The position numbers and the translations under genes are program-made. Positions 20,996-28,759 of a stretch of 64,000 bases of DNA are shown here, one piece after another. Origin of the DNA: CAIWHR01 sp963734575 (lineage in GTDB: Bacteria > Pseudomonadota > Gammaproteobacteria > Burkholderiales > Casimicrobiaceae); the NCBI GenBank assembly GCA_963734575.1, contig CAVTHT010000004.1:186001-250000 (forward strand). The letters are read 5' to 3'. Within the stretch, counting starts at the first letter, position 1, and the number at the start of each line of letters is the position of its first letter. The notes beneath the pieces are model-generated. The model worked only from the letters and a program-made list of their open reading frames with translations, did not search any database and had not been told where the DNA came from.

Positions 20996-21030
20996 GTCCG
21001 TCAGAACAACCAGAACGACCCGGAGGAAGC

Positions 21031-21393
21031 ATGCAAGTCCCACGCCGGCAGCGCGGTCTCACCTTCGGCGGATTCCTCTTCGTGGCGGTGGTGCTCGTCG
21101 CGGTCGTGATGCTCGGGTTTCGCGTCACGCCGGCGGTCCTCGAGTACTTCGCCGTCAAGCAGGCGTTGAACGAGGCGCTGGACACGGTCAAGGATCCCAG
21201 TGCGATGCCCGACGTGCAGAAGGCGTTCCAGCGGCGCATCGACGCGGGGTACATCGAGTCGGTATCGAGCAAGGACGTCGAGCTCAACAAGGAAGGTAAC
21301 GTGATCCGCGCGAGTGTCGCGTGGTCACGCACCATGCATCTCGTCGCGAACGCCAGCCTGATCCTCGAGTTCGAGGCAGTGGCGACGCGCTGA
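21031..21393 (+). CDS. DUF4845 membrane protein
   Basis: A 120-residue protein with one N-terminal transmembrane helix (LTFGGFLFVAVVLVAVVMLG) and a small extracytoplasmic domain ending RTMHLVANASLILEFEAVA. The family is found almost only between lepB and rnc in beta- and gammaproteobacteria. Its function is unknown. An AGGAAG ribosome site precedes the ATG, and rnc starts 30 bases after the stop. Confidence 0.85.
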   Translation: MQVPRRQRGLTFGGFLFVAVVLVAVVMLGFRVTPAVLEYFAVKQALNEALDTVKDPSAMPDVQKAFQRRIDAGYIESVSSKDVELNKEGNVIRASVAWSRTMHLVANASLILEFEAVATR

Positions 21394-21423
21394 GCAGGCG
21401 GGGCGGCGCCTGTCGCCGATGGC

Positions 21424-22101
21424 ATGGCTTCCCATCCGCTGCGTGACCGCCTCGGCCACGATTTCCACCATCCCGAGCTACTCGGCCAGGCCCTGACGCA
21501 TCGCAGCTACGGGGCGCAGCACAACGAGCGCCTCGAATTCGTCGGCGACGCCGTGCTGAACTGCGTGATCGCGGCCGCGCTGTACGAACGCTTTCCGGAG
21601 AGCGACGAAGGCAATCTGTCGCGCATCCGGGCCAACCTCGTCAATCGCGACACGCTCGCGCGCCTCGCCGGCGCGCTCGACCTCGGCGCCTACGTGCGGC
21701 TGGGGGAAGGCGAGTTGCGCAGCGGCGGCAAGGGCCGGCCGTCCATCGTCGCCGATGCGCTGGAGGCGATCATCGGGGCGGTGTTTCTCGACGCCGGGTT
21801 CGACGCAGCGCGGGGCGTCGTCGAGGCGGTATACGCACGCGAGCTGGCAGAGCTCGACCCGACGGCGTCCGGCAAGGATGCCAAGACACGGCTGCAGGAA
21901 TGGCTGCAGGCACGCAAGATGGCCGTGCCGGAGTACGCGGTGGCGCGCATCGAAGGCGAGGCGCACGCGCAGACGTTCACGGTCGAATGCCGCATTGCTG
22001 CGCTGAATACGACCACCACTGGCACGGGACCGAGCCGGCGCACCGCGGAGCAGCGCGCGGCCCAGAGCGCCTACGAGCAGCTCACGCGGAAGATGGCATG
22101 A
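21424..22101 (+). CDS. rnc: Ribonuclease III
   Basis: Double-strand-specific endoribonuclease processing rRNA precursors and some mRNAs. The 225 residues have the catalytic signature NERLEFVGDAVLN, the second acidic cluster ADALEAIIGAVFLDAGF, and a C-terminal double-stranded RNA binding domain (KTRLQEWLQARKMAVPEY to RTAEQRAAQSAYEQL). The TGA overlaps the era ATG (ATGA at 22098-22101), so translation is probably coupled. Confidence 0.97.
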   Translation: MASHPLRDRLGHDFHHPELLGQALTHRSYGAQHNERLEFVGDAVLNCVIAAALYERFPESDEGNLSRIRANLVNRDTLARLAGALDLGAYVRLGEGELRSGGKGRPSIVADALEAIIGAVFLDAGFDAARGVVEAVYARELAELDPTASGKDAKTRLQEWLQARKMAVPEYAVARIEGEAHAQTFTVECRIAALNTTTTGTGPSRRTAEQRAAQSAYEQLTRKMA

Positions 22102-22997
22102 GCGACGCCACCTCCTCCGGAGGCTTTCGCTGCGGTCACGTGGCGATCATCGGCCGGCCGAACGTCGGCAAGTCCACGCTGCTCAACCATCTGGTGGGCC
22201 AGAAGGTCAGCATCACCTCGAAGAAGGCGCAGACCACGCGACACCAGGTGACCGGCATCCACACGGCCGCCGACGCGCAGTACGTCTTCGTCGACACTCC
22301 CGGATTCCAGACGCTGCACCGCTCGCGTCTCAACGTGCGCATGAACCGCGCAGTGACGCAAAGCCTGCTCGATGTCGACGCCGTGGTGCTCGTCATCGAG
22401 GCGGGGCGCACCGTCGCGGCGGACCGCGCGGTGGTCGCGCTGCTGCCGCCGCATGCGCGTGCTGTCGTGGCGCTGAACAAGACCGATCGCCTCGCCGACC
22501 GCAACGCGATGCTGCCGCAGATGGCGGAGCTCGCGTCGTTGTTCCCGTTCGTCGCACTCGTGCCCGTGAGCGCCGAGCGCGAGCGCGGCCTGACGGAGCT
22601 GCTTGGCGCGCTGCGCCCGCTGCTTCCCGAGCGGGAAGCGCTGTACGAAGCCGACGAGCTGACCGACCGCGACGAGCGCTTCCTTGCCTCCGAATTCATC
22701 CGCGAGAAGATCTTCCGCCTGCTTGGCGAGGAGATCCCGTACGCCACGACCGTGGCGATCGATTCCTTCGAGCAGGTCGGCGACGTGCGGCGCATCCACG
22801 CGACGGTCTACGTCGAGAAGGCAAACCAGCGCGCCATCCTGCTCGGCGAAGGCGGCGCGCGCATGAAGGACATCGCGACACGTGCGCGCGAAGACATGGA
22901 GCGCATGTTCGGCAGCAAGGTCTTCCTCGAGGTCTGGGTGAAGGTGAAGCGCGGATGGGCTGACGACGAGAACGCCCTCAAGAGGTTCGGTTATTAG
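22098..22997 (+). CDS. era: GTPase Era
   Basis: Ras-like GTPase binding 16S rRNA and needed for 30S subunit maturation. The 299 residues include G1 GRPNVGKST, switch I around SKKAQTTRH, G3 DTPGF, G4 NKTD and a C-terminal KH domain with LGEGGARMKDIATRAREDM. The start overlaps the rnc stop by four bases. The reading frame ends at TAG 22997, immediately before a tandem repeat that separates era from recO; in relatives these genes usually abut. Confidence 0.97.
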   Translation: MSDATSSGGFRCGHVAIIGRPNVGKSTLLNHLVGQKVSITSKKAQTTRHQVTGIHTAADAQYVFVDTPGFQTLHRSRLNVRMNRAVTQSLLDVDAVVLVIEAGRTVAADRAVVALLPPHARAVVALNKTDRLADRNAMLPQMAELASLFPFVALVPVSAERERGLTELLGALRPLLPEREALYEADELTDRDERFLASEFIREKIFRLLGEEIPYATTVAIDSFEQVGDVRRIHATVYVEKANQRAILLGEGGARMKDIATRAREDMERMFGSKVFLEVWVKVKRGWADDENALKRFGY

Positions 22998-23270
22998 GCA
23001 AAGCGGCTGCGGCGGACGATCTGCTTTGTTGCACTCGGCCTCGCGATCCTCATGTACCCGGAAGTACACTCCGGTCGCTCGGCCGCCTGCGCCGCGCATC
23101 TCGCCGTCCTCGCCACGCTTTGCCTGGCCAAGCGGCTGCGGCGGACGATCTGCTTTGTTGCACTCGGCCTCGCGATCCTCAGGTACCCGGAAGTACACTC
23201 CGGTCGCTCGGCCGCCTGCGCCGCGCATCTCGCCGTCCTCGCCACGCTTTGCCTGGCAAAGCGGCTGCGG
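22998..23270. repeat. Two tandem 129-bp repeats plus a partial third copy
   Basis: Copy 1 is 22998-23126 and copy 2 is 23127-23255. A third copy stops after 15 bases (23256-23270). The two full copies differ at only two positions (CATGTACC versus CAGGTACC, and GCAAAG versus GCCAAG). Each contains the inverted repeat CCGGA-7-TCCGG inside CCGGAAGTACACTCCGG. The block begins on the base after the era stop and ends about 50 bases before recO. It is open in several frames, but the translations are repetitive and Arg/Ala/Pro-rich, so I judge it non-coding. It fills the only gene-free gap over 300 bases in this operon. Confidence 0.9.
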
Positions 23271-23321
23271 TGCCTCGTCCCGAGCGTCGTTGCCCATCTG
23301 CACCGCCTGACCGATCCGACG

Positions 23322-24104
23322 ATGGCCCGTGCGCAACCCCTTCGCCGCGATGACGAGCCGGCGTTCGTCCTGCACACGTACGCGTACCGCGAGACGAGCC
23401 TCATCGTGGAGGCATTCACCCTTCAGTACGGCCGTGTGGCGATGGTCGCGCGCGGCGCGAAGCGGCCACGCTCGGAGATGCGTGGCGTGCTGCAGGCGTT
23501 CCAACCACTGCTGCTGGGCTGGGCAGGGCAGCAGGAGCTCAAGACGCTCATGAAGGCGGAATGGCGCGGCGGGCTGCCCCTGCTGTCCGGCTCGGCGCTC
23601 ATGTGCGGCTTCTACCTCAACGAGCTCCTCCTCAAGCTGTTACCGCGGGAGGATCCGCATCCGGCGCTGTACGCGCACTACGAGACCGCGCTCGCCGATC
23701 TCGCCGAGGGCCGCGACCAGGCGAGCGTGCTCCGCCGCTTCGAAGTGCGTCTGCTCGCCGAGCTCGGTTACGCGTTGCCGTTGTTGCGCGAGGTCGACAC
23801 CGGCACCGCGGTCGATCCCGCCGCACGCTACCATTACGCCTTCGACCGTGGCCCAAGGGCCGTGGAGCGGGCATCGGCAGACGGCCGCGCAGAACGCCTG
23901 CCGGTGGTGCGGGGCGCCACGCTGCTCGCGCTCGCGGACGATCGCTATCCCGATGCGGAGACCGCCGCAGAGGCGAAGCGGCTGATGCGCGAGGTCCTCG
24001 ACCACTATCTGGAGCAGCGCGGCGTCGAGAGCCGCCGCTTGGTGCAGGACCTGCAGGCGCTGGAAGAGCTGCCTGTCGAACCGCCGACGACGAAGGAAGA
24101 ATGA
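23322..24104 (+). CDS. recO: DNA repair protein RecO
   Basis: Mediator protein that with RecR loads RecA onto SSB-coated single-stranded DNA in RecF-pathway repair. The 260 residues start with the OB-fold region EPAFVLHTYAYRETSLIVEAF, followed by YGRVAMVARGAKRPRS, YLNELLLKLLPREDPHPALY and a helical C-terminus. ATG 23322 is the homology-consistent start. The frame is open back through the 129-bp repeat, but that extension is repeat-derived. No strong ribosome site is visible. pdxJ starts two bases after the stop. Confidence 0.94.
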   Translation: MARAQPLRRDDEPAFVLHTYAYRETSLIVEAFTLQYGRVAMVARGAKRPRSEMRGVLQAFQPLLLGWAGQQELKTLMKAEWRGGLPLLSGSALMCGFYLNELLLKLLPREDPHPALYAHYETALADLAEGRDQASVLRRFEVRLLAELGYALPLLREVDTGTAVDPAARYHYAFDRGPRAVERASADGRAERLPVVRGATLLALADDRYPDAETAAEAKRLMREVLDHYLEQRGVESRRLVQDLQALEELPVEPPTTKEE

Positions 24105-24105
24105 A

Positions 24106-24864
24106 GTGATCGAGCTTGGTGTCAACATCGACCACGTGGCCACCCTGCGGCAAGCACGGCGTACCTACGAACCGGACCCCGTATGGGCAGCCGTCGAGGC
24201 GCACCTCGGCGGCGCCGACGGCATCACCGTGCATCTGCGCGAGGACCGCCGGCACATCCAGGACGAGGACGTGCGGCGGCTGCGCGAGCTCGTCCACATC
24301 AAGCTGAACCTCGAGATGGCCGCAACGGCCGAGATGATCGAGATCGCCTGTCGCCTGCGCCCGGAGATGGCCATGCTCGTGCCCGAGGGCCGGCACGAGA
24401 TCACGACCGAAGGCGGGCTCGACGTCGCCGGACAGGAAGGCAAGCTGCGCGATGCGGTGCAGCGCCTCGCCGCCGCCGGCATCGTGACCAGCGTCTTCAT
24501 CGACGCGGAGGTGCGGCAGGTGGAAGCCGCGGCACGCATCGGCGCGCGCGTGTGCGAGTTGCACACGGGACCCTATGCCCACGCCTTTCACGCGCGCGGC
24601 CGGGACCCGGAAAGTCCCTCGGTGGTGGAGGAGCTGCACAAGCTGCGCGACGTCGGAGCAGCGGTGATCGCCGCAGGCATGCGCTTCAATGCGGGTCACG
24701 CGCTCAACTATTTCAACGTGCAGCCGGTCGCGAGCCTGCCGGGCGTGCGCGAGCTGCACATCGGCCATTCGATCGTGTCGCGCTCCGTGTTCGTCGGCTT
24801 GCGCGAGGCCGTACGCACGATGAAGTCGCTGCTGCGCGAGGCCGCGGCACGACAGTTCTCGTGA
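24106..24864 (+). CDS. pdxJ: Pyridoxine 5'-phosphate synthase
   Basis: Condenses 1-deoxy-xylulose 5-phosphate with aminoacetone 3-phosphate to pyridoxine 5'-phosphate, the last ring-forming step of DXP-dependent vitamin B6 synthesis. The 252 residues contain IELGVNIDHVATLRQARR, GITVHLREDRRHIQD, KLNLEMAATAEMI and the phosphate-binding end HIGHSIVSRSVFVGL. GTG 24106 fits the family N-terminus. The TGA overlaps the nagZ GTG (GTGA). acpS, usually placed between pdxJ and nagZ in relatives, is absent. Confidence 0.96.
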   Translation: MIELGVNIDHVATLRQARRTYEPDPVWAAVEAHLGGADGITVHLREDRRHIQDEDVRRLRELVHIKLNLEMAATAEMIEIACRLRPEMAMLVPEGRHEITTEGGLDVAGQEGKLRDAVQRLAAAGIVTSVFIDAEVRQVEAAARIGARVCELHTGPYAHAFHARGRDPESPSVVEELHKLRDVGAAVIAAGMRFNAGHALNYFNVQPVASLPGVRELHIGHSIVSRSVFVGLREAVRTMKSLLREAAARQFS

Positions 24865-25856
24865 CGCCGCACCCGGCCGCACCGGCGCGCCTCCCGCGCG
24901 GGCCCGTCATGGTCGACCTCGCGGGGGTGGAGCTTTCGGACGACGAGCGCGAGCGTCTCCTGCATCCGCTCGTGGGCGCAGTGATCCTGTTCAGCCGCAA
25001 CTACGCGAACCCGGAGCAGCTGCGCGCGTTGACCGCTGCGATCGCCGCAGTGCGCTCGCCTCCACTTCTGATTGCGGTGGACCACGAAGGCGGGCGCGTG
25101 CAGCGGTTCCGGGACGGCTTCACGACGGTCGCACCGATGCGCTCGCTTGGCGACACCTGGGACCAGGATGTCGCGCGTGCCGCACGGGATGCCGTGCGTT
25201 GCGGCTGGACCATCGCCGCGGAGCTTCGCAGTCACGGCATCGATTTCAGCTTCACGCCCGTGCTCGATCTCGACCATGGCCGCAGCGCGGTGATCGGCGA
25301 TCGCGCCTTCCACCGCAATCCGAACGCCGTCGCGCACCTCAGCGCTGCACTGCACCGCGGCTTGCGCGCGGGCGGCATGCCGGGCGTGGGCAAGCACTTC
25401 CCCGGCCACGGCTACGCCGAGGCGGACTCGCACACCGATCTTCCCGTCGACGAGCGCACGCTTGCGACGCTCGTCGCCGACGACCTCGTGCCCTTCGGCG
25501 CGCTGATCGCGCAGGGTCTCGAAGGCATCATGCCGGCCCACGTGGTGTATCCGGCCGTCGACGACCTGCCCGCCGGGTTCTCGCGTCGTTGGCTGCAGGA
25601 CGTGTTGCGCGGGCGCCTGAAATTCGAGGGCGTCATCTTTTCCGACGATCTCGGCATGGCCGGTGCCCGCAGCGCGGGCAACATGCTGCAGCGCGCCGAC
25701 GCCGCGATCCATGCCGGCTGCGACGTCGTGCTCGTGTGCAACGATCCCGAGGGCGCGGACGACCTCCTGTCATGCTGGACGCACGAGATCGCACCATCGC
25801 TCGCCGGGCGCTGGCGGCGCATGGAAGGCAAACCGCCCGGAGCGGCGCCTGCCTGA
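24861..25856 (+). CDS. nagZ: Beta-N-acetylhexosaminidase NagZ
   Basis: Cytoplasmic glycoside hydrolase family 3 enzyme removing GlcNAc from anhydro-muropeptides in cell-wall recycling. The 331 residues show AVDHEGGRVQRFRDGFT, the general acid/base loop KHFPGHGYAEADSHTDLP, and the nucleophile Asp in IFSDDLGMAGA. GTG 24861 overlaps the pdxJ stop by four bases. ATG 24909 (MVDLAGVELSDDE) is an alternative start nearer the usual N-terminus. This is the last gene of the plus-strand run; the next gene is convergent. Confidence 0.95.
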   Translation: MTPHPAAPARLPRGPVMVDLAGVELSDDERERLLHPLVGAVILFSRNYANPEQLRALTAAIAAVRSPPLLIAVDHEGGRVQRFRDGFTTVAPMRSLGDTWDQDVARAARDAVRCGWTIAAELRSHGIDFSFTPVLDLDHGRSAVIGDRAFHRNPNAVAHLSAALHRGLRAGGMPGVGKHFPGHGYAEADSHTDLPVDERTLATLVADDLVPFGALIAQGLEGIMPAHVVYPAVDDLPAGFSRRWLQDVLRGRLKFEGVIFSDDLGMAGARSAGNMLQRADAAIHAGCDVVLVCNDPEGADDLLSCWTHEIAPSLAGRWRRMEGKPPGAAPA

Positions 25857-25884
25857 AGGCCGCGCGGCGGGCACCAAGTCCGCG

Positions 25885-26838
25885 TTACTGCTGCAGCAGC
25901 CGCGTCATGGTGCGCGCCCCGCGCTGACCCTGGTCCTCGTAGTTGTTGTTGAACAGCACGTGCACGGTGTCCGCCTTGCGCGCGAGGGTGCGGACGTCTT
26001 TCGCAAGGTTCGCGAGCTCGTCGTCGCCATAGTCATAGTCGAAGCGTTGCGACGATGCGCGCAGGCCCTTGCGGTTCCACGTCGCGTGATTGCGCCCGTG
26101 CAGGCGCACCACCGCGAGCTCCGGCTGCGTCACTTCCCACACGGCCGGGATCGTGTTCGCGATGCCTTGCGGCTCGTCCACTACCACGTTGACCAGGCCG
26201 TTGTCGCGCTCGAACGCCAGCGTCCGCTGGACGTGCTTGCCGCCTTCGAACCACGTGCGGTTGCGAAATTCCACCGCCAGCCGGAATCCGGCGAGCATCG
26301 CGCGACAGTGCTCGATGTACGCAAAGCTTTCCGGATGGAACGCGACCCACGGCGCGAACTGGAAATGCACGGCGCCGAGCTTGCCGCCTGCGCGCAGGAT
26401 CTCGAGCACGCCGCGGAACTGCCGCCACAGCTGTAGCGCGACCTCCGCCGGAACCTCGTGGTCGTAGATGTTCTTCCTGCTCGTCGGGCCGAGGGCCGCG
26501 CGGATTTCCTTCGCCAGCGACACGACCGGCGTCTGGTGCCGCGTGAAGAGCCGGTAGGCCTTGATGTTGAACACGAAGCCCGGCGGCGTGCGCTCGAGCC
26601 ACAGTCGGGCGTTGTCGTCCGTGGGCAGGCCGTAGTAGCTGCTGTCGATCTCGACGATCGGGAACTGCGAAGCGTAGTAGCGCAGCCGGTCCTCCGGCGT
26701 GGTGGCGCCGGGCGGATAGAAGCGGCCGCTCGCGATCAGCGTGCGGTCCGTCCACGACGACGTGCCGACGAGGACGTTGCTCACGACCGTGCTTCGGTTG
26801 CCGCGTTGGCCGGGTTGGTTCTGCGCGATGCCGCGCAT
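25885..26838 (-). CDS. DUF72 (YecE-like) TIM-barrel protein
   Basis: A 317-residue protein of the DUF72/YecE family, which is TIM-barrel-like and of unknown biochemical role. Family landmarks are NVLVGTSSWTDRTLI, FYPPGATTPEDRLRYYASQF, VEIDSSYYGLP, and the C-terminal VHVLFNNNYEDQGQRGA. The first roughly 20 residues (MRGIAQNQPGQRGNRSTVV) are not conserved, so the true start could be slightly downstream. It is divergent from the MFS transporter gene, with a gap of 83 bases, and convergent with nagZ. Confidence 0.88.
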   Translation of the reverse strand: MRGIAQNQPGQRGNRSTVVSNVLVGTSSWTDRTLIASGRFYPPGATTPEDRLRYYASQFPIVEIDSSYYGLPTDDNARLWLERTPPGFVFNIKAYRLFTRHQTPVVSLAKEIRAALGPTSRKNIYDHEVPAEVALQLWRQFRGVLEILRAGGKLGAVHFQFAPWVAFHPESFAYIEHCRAMLAGFRLAVEFRNRTWFEGGKHVQRTLAFERDNGLVNVVVDEPQGIANTIPAVWEVTQPELAVVRLHGRNHATWNRKGLRASSQRFDYDYGDDELANLAKDVRTLARKADTVHVLFNNNYEDQGQRGARTMTRLLQQ

Positions 26839-26921
26839 GGCACAATCGCCGCTGCCGTTCGGTGCGACACCTGATCCGAACGCTGCCTTCCTGCACGCGA
26901 CCCACCGATCCCATCCCCCCC

Positions 26922-28154
26922 GTGTCCCCGCGACATACGCAAACCGAGTCGGCCTACGCGTGGTTCCGGCTCGTCGTCACGCTGCTGCTTTCCACGATCG
27001 GTGGCGTGGGCATGTGGTCGGTCGTCGTCGCGTTGCCCGAAGTGCAGACGGAGTTCCACGTCGCGCGCGCCGGCGCGTCGTTCCCCTACACGCTCACGAT
27101 GCTCGGCTTCGGGGTGAGCGGGATCCTCATGGGCCGCCTCTCGGACCGCTTCGGGATCATGTTCCCCGTGGTGCTGGGCAGCATCGGACTCGGCCTCGGG
27201 TACGTCGCTGCAAGCCTGTCGGACAGCCTCTGGCAGTACGCGCTCGCCCAGGGCCTGCTGATCGGTGCGGGCAGCTCGGCGACGTTCGGGCCGCTCCTGG
27301 CGCACACGTCCCTGTGGTTCGTCCGCCGGCGCGGCATCGCGGTGGCGATCTTCGCGAGCGGAAACTATCTCGCCGGCACGGTCTGGCCACCGATCGTCCA
27401 GCACTTCATCGCGACCGCGGGATGGCGGCACGCCTATCTCGGCATCGGCGTGTTCTGCGTCGCGACGATGGTGCCGCTCGCGATGCTCCTGCGCCGGCCA
27501 CCGCCGCTCACCGAATTGGCGCTGGGTGGCGTCCGCGGCGGTGCAGCCGGAAGTGCGGACATCCTCGGCATTTCCGGCAAGGCGCTGCAGATGCTCCTCA
27601 TCGTTGCGGGACTCAGCTGCTGCGTGGCGATGTCGATGCCGCAGGTGCATCTCGTGGCGTACTGCAGTGATCTCGGCTACGGACCTGCGCGTGGGGCGCA
27701 GATGCTGTCGCTGATGCTCGCATGCGGCATCGTGAGTCGCCTGACGTTCGGCTTCATCTGCGACCGCATCGGCGGCCTGCGCACGCTGCTCCTCGGCTCC
27801 GCGTTGCAGGGCATCGCGCTCCTGCTGTTCCTGCCGTTCGATGGCCTCGTGTCGCTGTACGTCATCTCGGCGCTGTTCGGCCTCTTCCAGGGCGGCATCG
27901 TGCCGTCGTACGCGATCATCGTGCGCGAATACTTTCCGCCCGGAGAGGCCGGAACCCGCGTGGCGACCGTGATCACCGCCACGCTCTTCGGCATGGCGCT
28001 CGGTGGATGGATGTCAGGCGCGATCTTCGACCTGAGCGGTTCGTACCGTGCCGCGTTCCTCAATGGCATCGCCTGGAACCTGCTCAACGTTTCCATCGCC
28101 GTCTGGTTGTTGCGCCGCACGCTCTCGCCGCCGCCGGTGCCCGCTGCGGCCTGA
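26922..28154 (+). CDS. MFS transporter
   Basis: Major facilitator superfamily permease of about 410 residues with 12 predicted membrane helices. The loop 2-3 signature is GRLSDRFGI, and its second-half counterpart is FICDRIGGL. WFVRRRGIAVAIFASGNYLAG resembles the monocarboxylate/oxalate-formate subgroup, but the substrate cannot be fixed from sequence. GTG 26922 puts the first helix at a normal distance. GTG 26862 is also in frame and would add 20 Pro/Thr-rich residues. It stands alone between two minus-strand genes. Confidence 0.87.
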   Translation: MSPRHTQTESAYAWFRLVVTLLLSTIGGVGMWSVVVALPEVQTEFHVARAGASFPYTLTMLGFGVSGILMGRLSDRFGIMFPVVLGSIGLGLGYVAASLSDSLWQYALAQGLLIGAGSSATFGPLLAHTSLWFVRRRGIAVAIFASGNYLAGTVWPPIVQHFIATAGWRHAYLGIGVFCVATMVPLAMLLRRPPPLTELALGGVRGGAAGSADILGISGKALQMLLIVAGLSCCVAMSMPQVHLVAYCSDLGYGPARGAQMLSLMLACGIVSRLTFGFICDRIGGLRTLLLGSALQGIALLLFLPFDGLVSLYVISALFGLFQGGIVPSYAIIVREYFPPGEAGTRVATVITATLFGMALGGWMSGAIFDLSGSYRAAFLNGIAWNLLNVSIAVWLLRRTLSPPPVPAAA

Positions 28155-28199
28155 GTCCGGCCGCACAGCGGCCGCCGCCATTGCGCGGGCGCACGTCCG

Positions 28200-28637
28200 T
28201 CACCGTGGCGTCGGCGTGCGGGTGACGGCGGCCTCGTCGAGCTCGATGAACGGCTCACCCAGGGCGCGCTGCAGGAGCCGCAGGTTGCGGCGGTGCGCGC
28301 GAAAGAACACGTCGGCCACGTCGCCTGCGACGGGAACCAGACCGATTGCGGCATCGACCACGAGATTGCCCACCATGCGCGCCTGCAGCCAGCGCGAGGC
28401 ACCGAGCTCGCGCGCCTGCGCCACGGCGTAGAGGCCGATCAAGGCCGAGGCGACGTCCCCTGCAACGGGAACGAGCCCGAGCAGGGCATCGAGCCCGACG
28501 CGCGTGCGCACGCCCGGCACGAGCACCGCGGAGTCCATCAATCGCGCCAGAGCGATCAGCCGGTCGCGGGCGCGCTGCTTGCGCACCGACTTGCTTTCGG
28601 CTGCGGGGATCTCGAGACGGGTTGCATGGCTGCTCAT
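28200..28637 (-). CDS. DUF4112 protein
   Basis: A 145-residue protein of the DUF4112 family, function unknown. Two internal repeats are striking: GLVPVAGDVASALIGLY (about residues 54-70) and GLVPVAGDVADVFF (about 98-111), in hydrophobic surroundings that suggest membrane association. ATG 28637 is the likely start. It lies downstream of the aldehyde dehydrogenase gene on the same strand with a 122-base gap, and is probably not functionally linked to it. Confidence 0.8.
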   Translation of the reverse strand: MSSHATRLEIPAAESKSVRKQRARDRLIALARLMDSAVLVPGVRTRVGLDALLGLVPVAGDVASALIGLYAVAQARELGASRWLQARMVGNLVVDAAIGLVPVAGDVADVFFRAHRRNLRLLQRALGEPFIELDEAAVTRTPTPR

Positions 28638-28759
28638 CGGGCTCTCCGCAGGCTCTCCATCGGCGTGTGCACGCAATACGCTATGGAGGGCCGTGCCTCG
28701 CGAAGGTTCACGCGACACGCCGCGGCGGCTCGCCTGCCGGCTCGCTCCGGCGGCGAGCG

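Noticed and set aside
23026..23310. Repetitive open frames through the 129-bp repeat
   Set aside because: The amino acid repeat simply mirrors the DNA repeat, is open in several frames at once, and has no start or ribosome site of its own.
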